From NCBI GenBank assembly GCA_028708865.1, contig JAQVYA010000012.1, forward strand, positions 1 to 35,891: 35,891 bases of DNA. Direction: 5' to 3'. How positions within the stretch are numbered: the stretch's first letter is position 1; each line of letters begins with the position of its first letter. This DNA comes from Desulfovibrio sp. Its GTDB lineage: Bacteria > Desulfobacterota > Desulfovibrionia > Desulfovibrionales > Desulfovibrionaceae. Positions 26,959-35,533 of the stretch are shown in pieces. The position numbers and the translations under genes are program-made. Under the pieces are notes generated by a model. It was not told where the DNA came from and ran no database searches. It saw only the letters and a list, made by a program, of their open reading frames with translations.

Positions 26959-28311
26959 ATGCGCGACCAGTTTCAAAACCATCTTGAACGCCGGGGTATC
27001 GGGCGTCGGGACTTTTTGCGGCTGGCCTCGGCTGCGGCGGCCACTGCGGTGTTTTCCCCTGTGCTGCACGGCTGCGCCGTCAACCCGGTCACGGGCGAAA
27101 GCCAGCTCATGTTCATGTCCGAAAAGCAAGAGCTGGCCCTGGACCAGCAGCGCTCTCCGCACCAGTTTTCCGCGGATTACGGTCCGGTGCAGGACGCGGC
27201 CCTGAACAATTACGTGGACTCGGTGGGCAAAAAGCTGGGCCGGGTAAGCCACCGCCCGCAGATGCCGTACAATTACCGCGTGCTCAACGCCACGTATGTA
27301 AACGCCTACGCCTTTCCCGCCGGGTCCATCGCAGCCACCCGCGGCATTTTGCTGGAACTGCAAAACGAAGCGGAGCTGGCCGCCCTGCTTGGACACGAAA
27401 ACGGCCACGTGAACGCACGGCACGCGGCCTCGCGCATGAGCAAAGGGCTCCTGGTTTCCGCGATCATGACCGGGGCCACGGCCTATGCCGCCACCCAGAC
27501 GGACAAAGGCTGGCAACCCCTTATTTCAGGCCTGGGCGGACTGAGCTCCGGGGCCCTGTTGGCCTATTACAGCCGGGAAAATGAACGGGAAGCCGATGCC
27601 CTGGGCATGGAGTATGCCACGCGGGCCGGGCTGAACCCCCAGGGCATGGTGGGGCTGCACCAAATTTTAATCAACAAAAGCAAGCGCCAGCCTAATCTGC
27701 TGGAACAGATGTTCGCCTCCCACCCCATGAGCCAGGAGCGGTACGAGACAGCGGTCCAAAGCGTGGAAGGAAAATACAGGCCCTTCACGGGCCTTCCCCT
27801 GAACCGCGAACGGTTCATGGATCATACGGCCCGGCTGCGACGGCAGAAAAAACCGGTGCAGGATCTGCAAAGCGGCCAGGAACTCATGGCCAAGGATGAA
27901 CCGCGCCAGGCGGAAGAGGCGTATGGACGCGCCCTGGCCGCCCTGCCCCACGACTACGCGGGCTTGCTGATGATGGCGGATTGCCAGAACGCCCTGGACC
28001 GGCCGGTCAAGGCCGAGGAATACGCCCTGCGCGCCACCGAGGTCTACCCTCAGGAGGCCCGGGCCCATCTCTCTTTGGGGGCGGCGAGGCTGATCAACGG
28101 GCGGTACGCCAAGGCCCACCAAGCCTTTGCGCGTTACGACAAAATGCTGCCCGGCAATCCGCAACTGCTTTTCCTCAAGGGCCTTTCCATGGAAGGCGCA
28201 GGCAACCGGTCCATGGCTGCGGATTATTATTACAACTATCTGCGAAAGGTGAATCAGGGCGAACACGCTCAGTACGCGTATCAGCGGTTGCGCCGCTGGG
28301 GCGCGCTCTAG
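26959..28311 (+). CDS. Tat-signal M48 metalloprotease with TPR domain (BepA-like)
   Basis: A 450-residue protein. The N-terminus has a twin-arginine motif (GIGRRDFLRL, Arg16-Arg17) and a hydrophobic stretch ending in LHGC with Cys39, an imperfect lipobox, so it may be a Tat-exported lipoprotein. The M48 zinc site is H146-E-N-G-H150 with E209 of the EREAD motif as third ligand. Residues about 300-450 are TPR-like repeats (AYGRALAALPHDYAGLLMMAD and similar, quoted in part). Protease plus TPR is the layout of BepA/YfgC, which assists outer-membrane protein assembly. AAGGAG precedes the ATG. Its stop overlaps that of the convergent hybrid kinase in the sequence CTAG. Confidence 0.92.
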   Translation: MRDQFQNHLERRGIGRRDFLRLASAAAATAVFSPVLHGCAVNPVTGESQLMFMSEKQELALDQQRSPHQFSADYGPVQDAALNNYVDSVGKKLGRVSHRPQMPYNYRVLNATYVNAYAFPAGSIAATRGILLELQNEAELAALLGHENGHVNARHAASRMSKGLLVSAIMTGATAYAATQTDKGWQPLISGLGGLSSGALLAYYSRENEREADALGMEYATRAGLNPQGMVGLHQILINKSKRQPNLLEQMFASHPMSQERYETAVQSVEGKYRPFTGLPLNRERFMDHTARLRRQKKPVQDLQSGQELMAKDEPRQAEEAYGRALAALPHDYAGLLMMADCQNALDRPVKAEEYALRATEVYPQEARAHLSLGAARLINGRYAKAHQAFARYDKMLPGNPQLLFLKGLSMEGAGNRSMAADYYYNYLRKVNQGEHAQYAYQRLRRWGAL

Positions 28312-30455
28312 GCGGCCGAGTCGCCCGGCCCGGCCGCGCCGGAAGTCAACCGTCCAAGCTCCCGCACAAGCTCTTTGAGGATCACGGGCTTGGAAAGGTA
28401 GCCGTCAAATCCGTGGGCGAGCAAACGCTCCCGGTCTCCGTGCATGGCATGGGCCGTGAGCGCCACCACCGGCAACCCTGCCGCCCCGGTGTCCGGCAGA
28501 TCGCGCAGGCGTTTGAGGGCTTCCCGTCCGTTCAGGCGCGGCATTTGAATGTCCATCAGCACCGCATGGGGCAATGGGCGCTCCGAAAATTGCAACAACT
28601 TCAAGCACTCTTCACCATCCGCCGCAGTCTGCACTTCGGCCCCGAACCGCTCGAGCAGCCGCGTCACGGCCAGACGGTTGACGCGGTCATCCTCGGCCAG
28701 GAGCACGCGCAGCCCCTGCAAAGGACGGGCTGGGTCCCCCGGTTCTGCGGGGTCCGGCCTTTCCGAAGGCAAGTCGGCTTCCGTTTCATAGGCCTCCTCG
28801 GGGTCACGAGCCAAAAGCGTACGGTCCGGGCCTCCGGACGGCCTTGCCGTGCCCTGTTTCGGTGCGGGCAGGTCGGCTTCGCCATTCTCCGGTAAACCAA
28901 AGGGCAGGCTCACGTACACGTCCGTCCCCCGCCCGGCCTCGCTGTCCACAGCGGCCTGGCCGCCCATGAGATCCACCAGCCGTTTGACGATGGACAGCCC
29001 CAGGCCCGCCCCTTCGTAGTTGCGGGTGAACTCACGCTCCACCTGGGTGAACGGCTCGAACAAGGTGCCCAATTCCTCGTCGGGGATGCCGATGCCCGTA
29101 TCCGAAACCACGAACAGCAGCCTGGCCCGGCCCGCAGGGGCGGAAAGCGGAAACACCGCCACGCGCACCCGGCCCTGGGATGAAAATTTGACGGCATTGC
29201 CCACGAGATTGAACAGCACCTGCTGAAGCCGAACCGGATCGCCCAACAGCTCCGGCGGCACGGCAGGGTCCATGGCACACTCCAGGCTCAGTCCTTTTTC
29301 CGCGGCTGAAGGGGAAAACAGCTCCTGAATCGAGCCGCAAAGCAAAGCCAGCCGGAACCGCTCCCGGGTCACCACCAGCCGCCCCGCCTCGATGCGGGAA
29401 ATACCCAGGATATCGCCCAGGAGCCGCGTAAGCCGCAGGGAGGATTGCAGAGCCGTGCGCACGTAGGACTTCTGCTCCTCGGTCATGCCCGTGGTCTGGA
29501 GCAGTTGCAGTACCCCCACCACACCGTTGAGCGGAGTGCGGATCTCATGGCTCATGTTGGCCAGAAATTCGCTTTTGGCCCGGCTGGCATCCTCGGCCCG
29601 GGTTTTGGCTTCCCGCAGTTCGGATTCGGTCTGCATCCGCCGGGTCACATCCGCAAAAATGGCGGTTACCTCGCCCGAAGGCAGCCGGTAGATGCGGTTC
29701 TCCCGCCAGCCCCGGCGGGTGCGGTCCTCGTACCAGCGCGGCTCCATGTCCATGGGCCGCCCGGTTTCCAAAACCTGGCGCAGGGCCTGGACCAGCCCGA
29801 ATTCATCCATGCGCGGGAAGCATTCCAGGAGCGGACGCCCCACCACCCCGGCCTTGCTCACCTTGGTAATGCGCTCGGCGCTGGGGTTGAAATCCGAAAA
29901 CACGAAATCCTCGCGCTCCCGGTCCCAGCGGTACACGGCCAGCCCGTCCGGCATGTTCTCAAACACGCCCCGGTACCGAAATTCATCGAATTTGTAATGG
30001 CTGATATCGTCGATCTGGGACAGGATGGAACACAGATTGCCCTCTTCATCCCGCAAAGTCGAATTGAACCAACGGCAGTACCGCATTTTCCCGGACTTGG
30101 TGTAATTGCGGTTTTCGGAAACATTGTAACGTTCCTCGCCTCGATAAAGACGGCCAATGCGCCGCTCCACGGCCGCAGCGTCGTCCTCATGCACAAACCG
30201 CCAGTCCCCCCAGTTGCGGCCCTCGGTTTCCCGGGCCGTCCAGCCAAAGACTTCTTCGGCCCGAGACGACCAGCGCAGGATGCGGCCTTCCGCATCCCAG
30301 AGAACCACGGCCAAGGACGAGTTGTCCAGATGCCAGGAGAGTTGAATCCGGTCCTCCTGGCTGGGCCCCGGCCTGCCTGCCTTCTGTCGGTCCTGTTTTC
30401 GAACCGGCTGCCACCTGCCCGCGCAGCGGTCTTTTTTCCCGTCCGACGCGCTCAT
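28308..30455 (-). CDS. Hybrid sensor histidine kinase, 2 PAS + HisKA + HATPase + REC
   Basis: A 715-residue cytoplasmic hybrid kinase. PAS domains at about 40-155 and 165-285, HisKA with [10 protein letters not shown] near 302, HATPase_c (410-525, [23 protein letters not shown]), a low-complexity Glu/Pro/Asp-rich linker (about 530-575), and a receiver (580-700) with phospho-acceptor in [12 protein letters not shown] near 633. No HPt and no membrane segment. The ATG at 30455 has GAGAG upstream; an earlier in-frame ATG at 30524 is possible. It faces the cytochrome c3 gene across a 338-bp intergenic region. What it senses and which HPt it uses are not visible. Confidence 0.93.
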   Translation of the reverse strand: MSASDGKKDRCAGRWQPVRKQDRQKAGRPGPSQEDRIQLSWHLDNSSLAVVLWDAEGRILRWSSRAEEVFGWTARETEGRNWGDWRFVHEDDAAAVERRIGRLYRGEERYNVSENRNYTKSGKMRYCRWFNSTLRDEEGNLCSILSQIDDISHYKFDEFRYRGVFENMPDGLAVYRWDREREDFVFSDFNPSAERITKVSKAGVVGRPLLECFPRMDEFGLVQALRQVLETGRPMDMEPRWYEDRTRRGWRENRIYRLPSGEVTAIFADVTRRMQTESELREAKTRAEDASRAKSEFLANMSHEIRTPLNGVVGVLQLLQTTGMTEEQKSYVRTALQSSLRLTRLLGDILGISRIEAGRLVVTRERFRLALLCGSIQELFSPSAAEKGLSLECAMDPAVPPELLGDPVRLQQVLFNLVGNAVKFSSQGRVRVAVFPLSAPAGRARLLFVVSDTGIGIPDEELGTLFEPFTQVEREFTRNYEGAGLGLSIVKRLVDLMGGQAAVDSEAGRGTDVYVSLPFGLPENGEADLPAPKQGTARPSGGPDRTLLARDPEEAYETEADLPSERPDPAEPGDPARPLQGLRVLLAEDDRVNRLAVTRLLERFGAEVQTAADGEECLKLLQFSERPLPHAVLMDIQMPRLNGREALKRLRDLPDTGAAGLPVVALTAHAMHGDRERLLAHGFDGYLSKPVILKELVRELGRLTSGAAGPGDSAA

Positions 30456-30584
30456 ACGTTTTCTCTCATGAGATTTTGGCGACCAGCGGCCGATTTTCAG
30501 ATACAAATTTCCCCATTGCGACACAAAACCATATTCACGTCCGGCTGTCCATGACTCTCTGGTTTCCGCGCTCCAGGAGCCGGA

Positions 30585-30593
30585 TGTTATAAT
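30585..30593 (+). promoter_or_regulatory. Extended -10 element in the cytochrome c3 upstream region
   Basis: TGTTATAAT is a perfect TGN-TATAAT extended -10. It lies about 200 bp before the cytochrome gene and could start a long leader or drive the 31-codon frame at 30648. Flanking palindromes GCTCC-A-GGAGC (30570-30580) and CCCCTGGGG (about 30598-30606) are possible operators. Confidence 0.4.
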
Positions 30594-30647
30594 CTGGCCC
30601 CTGGGGGAGCAAATTCCCGCAAAAGGTGCGCAAAAAAGGAACGAGTT

Positions 30648-30743
30648 ATGGGCTTCAGAGCCTGTTTATTCAAGGAAAGCAACACACCCGGTGTTGGCAT
30701 ATCCATTGCTCTTCCTCTTTCAAAAAATCGATGGATGCATTAG
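30648..30743 (+). CDS. Possible 31-residue leader ORF upstream of cytochrome c3
   Basis: An open frame starting MGFRACLFKESNTPG and ending KNRWMH, preceded by AAGGAACGAG. It overlaps the predicted sigma-54 promoter, so it could only be translated from the upstream extended -10 promoter. No family is recognised and it may be chance. Confidence 0.2.
   Translation: MGFRACLFKESNTPGVGISIALPLSKNRWMH
30695..30710 (+). promoter_or_regulatory. Sigma-54 (-24/-12) promoter of cytochrome c3
   Basis: TGGCATATCCATTGCT fits TGGCACG-N4-TTGCW with GG and GC ten bases apart; only positions 6 and 7 differ. Transcription would begin near 30721, giving a 73-base leader. An inverted repeat CAACAC/GTGTTG (30680-30696) overlaps its upstream edge. 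Confidence 0.7.
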
Positions 30744-30793
30744 GAAGGGTAACCATAACCATCCGATCTCATCCAACGAAGAGGAGGAACGTC

Positions 30794-31213
30794 ATGAGAA
30801 GGATCATCGCGATCGTGCTGGCGCTGAGCGCTCTGCTCTGTTTCCTGGCCACCATGGCCTTGGCCGCTGCGCCGGAAGCCCCGGGCGAAGCGCTGGAAAT
30901 GAAGTACCCCGGCGATCAGGCCAAATACGCGCCCATCATGTTCCAGCATACCGAAGCGCACTTGGGCGTGGAAGGCGGCTGCGAAACCTGCCACCACACC
31001 TGGGACGGACAAAGCGAAATCGCCTCGTGCAGTGCGGACGGGTGTCACAACGACATCAGCCGGGAGAACAAGCGCGAACCCACATCTTACGATTCCGCGT
31101 TCCACAGCAGGAACGCCCCCAACAGCTGCGTGGGATGCCACTCGGCCATGCTCAAGGCTGATGCCTCGTTCAAGGGTCCGAAGAAGTGTAACGACTGCCA
31201 CAGCAAGAAGTAA
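30794..31213 (+). CDS. Periplasmic tetraheme cytochrome c3 (class III)
   Basis: A 139-residue precursor. The signal peptide (residues 1-24) is cleaved near LAAAP. Four haem sites: C63-x2-C66-H67, C79-x4-C84-H85, C112-x2-C115-H116 and C132-x2-C135-H136; the sixth ligands are probably H52, H56, H68 and H104. This is the class III pattern of the electron carrier between hydrogenases or formate dehydrogenases and membrane redox complexes. Two differences from classical type I c3: the last site is C-x2-C-H rather than C-x4-C-H, and the first two axial His are H-x3-H rather than H-x2-H. GAGGAGG lies seven bases before the ATG. A sigma-54-type promoter and a terminator frame it as a single-gene unit. 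Confidence 0.95.
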   Translation: MRRIIAIVLALSALLCFLATMALAAAPEAPGEALEMKYPGDQAKYAPIMFQHTEAHLGVEGGCETCHHTWDGQSEIASCSADGCHNDISRENKREPTSYDSAFHSRNAPNSCVGCHSAMLKADASFKGPKKCNDCHSKK

Positions 31214-31232
31214 ACGCGGAGCCTGTCTTGAC

Positions 31233-31263
31233 GCGGCCCGTTCCCAAGGGGGCGGGCCGTTTT
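31233..31263 (+). terminator. Terminator after cytochrome c3
   Basis: CGGCCCG (31234-31240) pairs with CGGGCCG (31253-31259) and runs into TTTT. It lies 20 bp after the stop and before the convergent activator gene. Confidence 0.75.
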
Positions 31264-31281
31264 GCATGCTCCGGCAAACGG

Positions 31282-32631
31282 TCAGTCCGCTTCGGGGTCG
31301 TGCAGTCCGTATTTGTTGATCTTATAATGAATGGCTCGACGGCTGATGCCGAGAATGTCCGCGGCCGCGGTCTTGTTCCATTGCGTATGCCGCAGGGCGC
31401 GCACAATGGTTTCCCGTTCATTCTCCTCCAGGGAAAGGGAGCCCGGGCCATCCGCCCCGGCGTCCCGGGCAGGCAGGGCCTCCTCCAGTTGCAAATCCCC
31501 GGGTCGCACAGCGTCGCCAGTGGCGAACACGGCTCCAGCCTCCACGGCGTGCCGCAATTCCCGTACATTGCCGGGCCAGTCATGCGCGGCCAGGCGGTCC
31601 AGGGTTTCCGGGGCCAAGCGCAAGGCCTCCCGGCCCTGTTCGCGGCAGGCCCGTTCCAAAAAACGCTCCGCCAGCAGGGGGATGTCCTCCCGGCGTTCGC
31701 GCAGGGGCGGAGCCACCAGGGTGACCACCTTGATGCGGTAATAAAGGTCCTCACGGAACGTCCCCTGCCGCACCAGGGCGCGCAGGTCCGCATTGGTGGC
31801 GGCCACCACCCGGCAGTCCACGTGCTCGTCCCGCACGCCGCCCACAGGACGGATGGTGCCCTCCTGGAGAAAACGCAGCAGCCGGGTCTGCATTTCCGGA
31901 GAGATATTGCCGATTTCATCCAAAAACAACGTGCCCTGGTCCGCCTCGGCGATCAGGCCCTTCTTGTCCTTAATGGCATGGGTGAAGGAGCCTTTGACAT
32001 GGCCGAACAGTTCGCTTTCCAAAAGCGTCGACGGAGTGGAGCCGCAATCCACCACCACAAAAGGACCGTTACGCCGGGTGGAAAGCCGGTGCAGCAGCCG
32101 GGCCGCCAATTCCTTGCCCGTGCCGGACTCGCCCACCAGAAGCACGTTTACACTGGTCCGGGCCACGCGCTCCAGCAGCTGCTGAAAACGAAGCATGGCC
32201 GGGCTGTTCCCGCCCCAAAGCAGTTTGCGGATCTCGGCGCAGCCGTCCTCGCCCTCCAGGGATTCGGCAGGCAGCAGCTCCCGCACGCGACGGACCAGTT
32301 CCTTGCCGTCAAAAGGCTTGGTCAGATAATCCGCGGCCCCGGAGCGCGTCAGGGCCACAGCATCAGGAATGGTGCCGTAAGCCGTGAGCAAAATCACGGG
32401 AACATGGGGATACTGTTCGCGTACGGCATTGAGCAGTCCTTCCCCGCCCATGCCCGGCATCTTCACATCGGAAACCACCAGATCCACATGCCGCTCCCGC
32501 ATAATCCCCAGCCCCTCTTCCGCACAGGCGGCCCGCACCGGAGCCAGCCCGGCCGACGCCAGCCGCGCCTCCATCACGTCGAGAATGCCGGGATCATCGT
32601 CCACCACCAATATCACGCGCTTGTTCGTCAT
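31282..32631 (-). CDS. NtrC-family response regulator, sigma-54 interacting
   Basis: A 449-residue regulator: receiver (1-120, acidic triad DDD at 11-13, phospho-acceptor Asp55 in VVSDVKMPG), AAA+ domain (about 135-370) with Walker A VGESGTGKE and Walker B GTLFLDEIGN, and a Fis-type HTH at the C-terminus (NKTAAADILGISRRAIHYKI). The sigma-54 contact loop, normally GAFTGA, reads GSFTHA, so the fifth position is His. Related regulators of the GlrR/QseF kind also vary at this place. It lies 50 bp downstream of its likely kinase in the order kinase-regulator, and converges on cytochrome c3, whose promoter is of the sigma-54 type, a plausible target. The ATG at 32631 has GAGGCGGAAC upstream. Confidence 0.93.
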   Translation of the reverse strand: MTNKRVILVVDDDPGILDVMEARLASAGLAPVRAACAEEGLGIMRERHVDLVVSDVKMPGMGGEGLLNAVREQYPHVPVILLTAYGTIPDAVALTRSGAADYLTKPFDGKELVRRVRELLPAESLEGEDGCAEIRKLLWGGNSPAMLRFQQLLERVARTSVNVLLVGESGTGKELAARLLHRLSTRRNGPFVVVDCGSTPSTLLESELFGHVKGSFTHAIKDKKGLIAEADQGTLFLDEIGNISPEMQTRLLRFLQEGTIRPVGGVRDEHVDCRVVAATNADLRALVRQGTFREDLYYRIKVVTLVAPPLRERREDIPLLAERFLERACREQGREALRLAPETLDRLAAHDWPGNVRELRHAVEAGAVFATGDAVRPGDLQLEEALPARDAGADGPGSLSLEENERETIVRALRHTQWNKTAAADILGISRRAIHYKINKYGLHDPEAD

Positions 32632-32681
32632 GTTCCGCCTCTGCTTGCCGGGGCGCCGCCGGATGCGGCGGCCTGTGTCTA

Positions 32682-34142
32682 TTACGGCTCCACCGCCACG
32701 CCGTCCGCCGCTTGATTCGCTCCGGAAGACGCCGGAGGCAATAGAAAACAAAAGGCACTGCCCCGCCCCCCGGGCCCTGCCTGTACCCACATCCGCCCGC
32801 CGTGGGCCTGCACGATGCTACGGGAAATATACAGCCCCAACCCCGCCCCCTCAACCGTTCCGGCCTCGCCCCGGTACCATTTTTGAAAGACCAGCTCCCG
32901 CTCCTCCTGGGGCACGCCCGGCCCTTGGTCCAGGACACGGAAAAGCGCGCCCTCGGCCGTGCGCCGCACCTCCAGCCGAACCAGCCCGGCCGGCGGGGAA
33001 AACTTCACGGCATTGCCCAGCAGATTGACCAATACCTGGCCCACCTGTCCAGCGTCCGCAGGCACGATCCAGTCCTGCGCACCGTGCGGTCCCTCCAGCT
33101 CCAGGCGCACCTTTTTGGCCTCGGCCGCAGGGCGTACCCGCTCCAGAGCCGAGGCGGCCAGCTCCTGGGGATCAACAGGCCCGGGGCAGACCTCCAGCCG
33201 CCCCGCCTCCAGGCGGGAAACCCGCATGAGCCGTTCCAGCAAGTCCGAAAGCCGCCCGGCCTCCCGGGCCGCAATGTTCAAAAAACGTTGCTGCTCCCGG
33301 TTGACCTGTCCCAAGGAGCCATCCCCCACCAGCTCCACAGATTCGCGAATGCTGGTCAGGGGAGTGCGGATTTCGTGGCTGAGCATGGAAATGAAGTCCG
33401 CCCGCATGCGTTCCTCCCGTTCCAACCGAGCCGTGAGCCGGTCCAGGGCCTGGGCCAGTTCCCCCAGTTCGTCCCGGCTGCGGACGTTCACCGAGGTGGC
33501 CCGCCCGGTGCGGCCAAACTCGCGCAGAGCCGCCCGGATGGTGCGCAGGGAACGGTTCAGCCCATAGGCAAAGAGCAACGACCCCGCCAAGCCCAAGGCA
33601 ATGACCAGCCCCATTCCGGCCAGTCCCCGGCGCGAGGCCATGGATGCGGTGCGGTTCAGATCGCCCAGCCGACGCTCCATGGCCTGCTGGTTCTGGTCCC
33701 GTATCTCCCGGAGCCGCTGCATCCACCCGGCCACGGTGCGGTCCGGCATGAGCAGCCGTTCCGGTGCCGCTCCCTTTTTCAGGGTAATGGTGTACTCCCG
33801 GGTCAGGGGTTCCAGTTCGTCGGCATATTCCGGATGGGCGGCCAGGGTCTGTTCCAGCATGTCCCCGAGTTGATCCAGATCCTGGACCACGGCCTCCATG
33901 TACGCGTCGTCCTGTAAAATCTCGTAGCGTTTGCGGTCTTCCTCCAGCTTGGAGAGCTGCTGGAGCATGCGCTGCACAGCCACGCCCACCTCGTGGTTGG
34001 TCCGCACGATCTCGCCGGAATCGGCCACGATCTCGTCAATGCCGGAGAGCAGGTATGCAGTGGTGGCATAAAAAATGGCGATCAGCGCCAGGCACCAAAG
34101 CAGCAGACGGGTCGTGATGCCCATGCGGATTCGCGTATGCAT
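32682..34142 (-). CDS. Transmembrane sensor histidine kinase (GlrK/QseE-like)
   Basis: A 486-residue kinase. TM1 is about 12-32 and TM2 about 167-187; between them is a 135-residue helical periplasmic sensor (QLSKLEEDRKRYEIL, ADELEPLTREYTITL). HAMP (188-240), HisKA with HEIRTPLTSIRE near 252, and HATPase_c with GNAVKFSPPAG and GAGLGLYISRSIV follow. The helical sensor, HAMP and the downstream NtrC-type regulator resemble the GlrK-GlrR (QseE-QseF) pair. The ATG at 34142 has GGAGG five bases upstream; earlier in-frame ATGs up to 34250 lack one. The signal is unknown. Confidence 0.92.
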   Translation of the reverse strand: MHTRIRMGITTRLLLWCLALIAIFYATTAYLLSGIDEIVADSGEIVRTNHEVGVAVQRMLQQLSKLEEDRKRYEILQDDAYMEAVVQDLDQLGDMLEQTLAAHPEYADELEPLTREYTITLKKGAAPERLLMPDRTVAGWMQRLREIRDQNQQAMERRLGDLNRTASMASRRGLAGMGLVIALGLAGSLLFAYGLNRSLRTIRAALREFGRTGRATSVNVRSRDELGELAQALDRLTARLEREERMRADFISMLSHEIRTPLTSIRESVELVGDGSLGQVNREQQRFLNIAAREAGRLSDLLERLMRVSRLEAGRLEVCPGPVDPQELAASALERVRPAAEAKKVRLELEGPHGAQDWIVPADAGQVGQVLVNLLGNAVKFSPPAGLVRLEVRRTAEGALFRVLDQGPGVPQEERELVFQKWYRGEAGTVEGAGLGLYISRSIVQAHGGRMWVQAGPGGRGSAFCFLLPPASSGANQAADGVAVEP

Positions 34143-34281
34143 GCAGCCTCCGGGATGTGCGTTGCGCTTCATTGCCATGGACCGTGGAAATCCATGCCGC
34201 CGGAAAAGCCGGCAGTGCGGACGGCCATTGACGGTGGTTTCGAAATACACGGAAGCCGGGACCGGGTCCAGGCCGGGCAGG

Positions 34282-34313
34282 AAAAGACAAGGCCCGCCCC
34301 CATGGACGGGCCT
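34282..34313 (-). terminator. Terminator-like hairpin on the minus strand
   Basis: AGGCCCG and CGGGCCT (34313-34307 with 34296-34290) form a stem followed on the minus strand by TTGTCTTTTCC. No coding gene directly precedes it on that strand. Confidence 0.55.
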
Positions 34314-34651
34314 CCGGCGAAAGGCAGAGTGTAACGCGTGAGTATTTCCATACCGCGGCCGCGCCGCAGCCTGGTCCGACGCCGTTCGTCGCCCGGCCCC
34401 GACTGTCCGGCCGCCTGTTCGCCGTTACCCGCCGCAGAGCGGGCAATGGCGGGGAAGCAACAGGCATGCCGAAAACCACTCCCCAAAAATCCCATGTTTT
34501 TCCGCGATGTTTTTTTGCCTCAGCCAAGGCAACGGAACAGCAACGCCTGCCAAGGCGGGCAAAGTTTGCACGCCGGGGTCGCGCTAACGGCCGCCACCCC
34601 CACACGGCATTCCTTATTGCGGCCGGGCCGCGCCCCATAGTCCCCGGCCAT
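34314..34651. other. Non-coding, structured intergenic stretch
   Basis: No open frame here looks real on either strand. Several hairpins can be drawn, the largest at about 34411-34462 (outer pairs CCTGTT/AACAGG, inner CGCC/GGCG and CCCGC/GCGGG on the minus strand), and smaller ones such as CGCCT-TGGC-AGGCG. Terminators on the minus strand bound it at both ends, so a small RNA is possible; it did not match 6S, SRP, tmRNA or a riboswitch I know. Confidence 0.35.
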
Positions 34652-34688
34652 AAAAAAAACGGGCCGGAACCCAAAGATCCCGACCCGC
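34652..34688 (-). terminator. Terminator of the 169-residue hypothetical gene
   Basis: On the minus strand CGGGTCGGGA pairs with TCCGGCCCG (one bulge, one G-U) and is followed by eight T. It begins about 20 bp after the gene's stop. Confidence 0.85.
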
Positions 34689-34706
34689 TTTCGCACGTCC
34701 CGGCGC

Positions 34707-35216
34707 CTATTGCACCGACGGCTTGCCGCCCGTGCCCTGCTGGCCGCCGAGCACCAGCTTCCGGCGGTACTCCTTGACCTCGTCGAGCTTGCTCCACTCG
34801 GTGAACATCTCCTCCCACTCCTCAAAGTCGTGAAAGCGCTCGTCCAGATATTTTTCGTGTCCCCGGTTCCAAAGCTGGAACATATAAAGTTCCACTTTGA
34901 AGTCTTTGGAATCCAGCGCTTTGGGCAGCACCTCCGGGGCAAACCGCTGGCCGTCCAGCCGGGAGCCCGCAAAGGAACAGACCGTGGCCTGGCCTTTTTC
35001 ATACGTAATGTCGTCGTTGTTCATCATCTCGGCCAAAGGCAGAAGATCGGCCTGCTTTTCGCGAATCTGCTCCAGCGCCTCTTCGGGAATGTTCACGAAC
35101 AGGGTTCCGTCGCGGTCTTCCAAAAAATAAAACCGGATCCACTGCTCGAACATCATGATCCGCAGAACTTCCTGCGCGGCTTTGGCGATGTTCATGCTTT
35201 TCAGACTAAAGCTCAT
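34707..35216 (-). CDS. Conserved-looking hypothetical protein, 169 residues
   Basis: A mainly helical, acidic soluble protein with no signal peptide or membrane segment. It starts MSFSLKSMNIAKAAQEVLRIM and contains aromatic, charged stretches such as FEQWIRFYFLEDRDG and HDFEEWEEMFTEW. I do not recognise a family; proteins like it seem to occur in Desulfovibrio relatives, but this is memory only. The ATG at 35216 is used because the 89 residues in front of it are low-complexity translation of non-coding sequence; the ribosome binding site is weak, and M8 is an alternative start. It has its own terminator and is divergent from the small basic gene. Nothing is seen in the 317 bp between them except the ribosome binding site of the next gene. 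Confidence 0.75.
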   Translation of the reverse strand: MSFSLKSMNIAKAAQEVLRIMMFEQWIRFYFLEDRDGTLFVNIPEEALEQIREKQADLLPLAEMMNNDDITYEKGQATVCSFAGSRLDGQRFAPEVLPKALDSKDFKVELYMFQLWNRGHEKYLDERFHDFEEWEEMFTEWSKLDEVKEYRRKLVLGGQQGTGGKPSVQ

Positions 35217-35533
35217 TGCTGGCCCCGTTGGTTGGTCGGTTGATGGAAGGGCGGCCCCGGCCGGGCCGCTCCGGCAGGACCCCCGGCCACTGCCGCGTCC
35301 GCCGTTTTTCATGACGATACCGGGCAACCGGAAAAACCCCGTTTCCCCGATTGCGAAGCGAAACAGCCCGGTACGGACGTTCTCCCTCCGGGTCGGGGGA
35401 TAATGGTCACGAAAACCGCTTGCGTCAAGCCCGGACCAGGCATCCCGCGCTGGACAAGCGTCTCCATGTAAGGTATGGCTCATCGCTTCCGGGTAATTCG
35501 CACGTTGACAACGCCATAAGGAGGATTATTTCA

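Noticed and set aside
34314-34651. 6S RNA, SRP RNA, tmRNA or cobalamin riboswitch in the structured gap
   Set aside because: None of their conserved sequences (for example GGAAGGAAGC-type or T-loop CCA ends) could be found; only generic hairpins remain.
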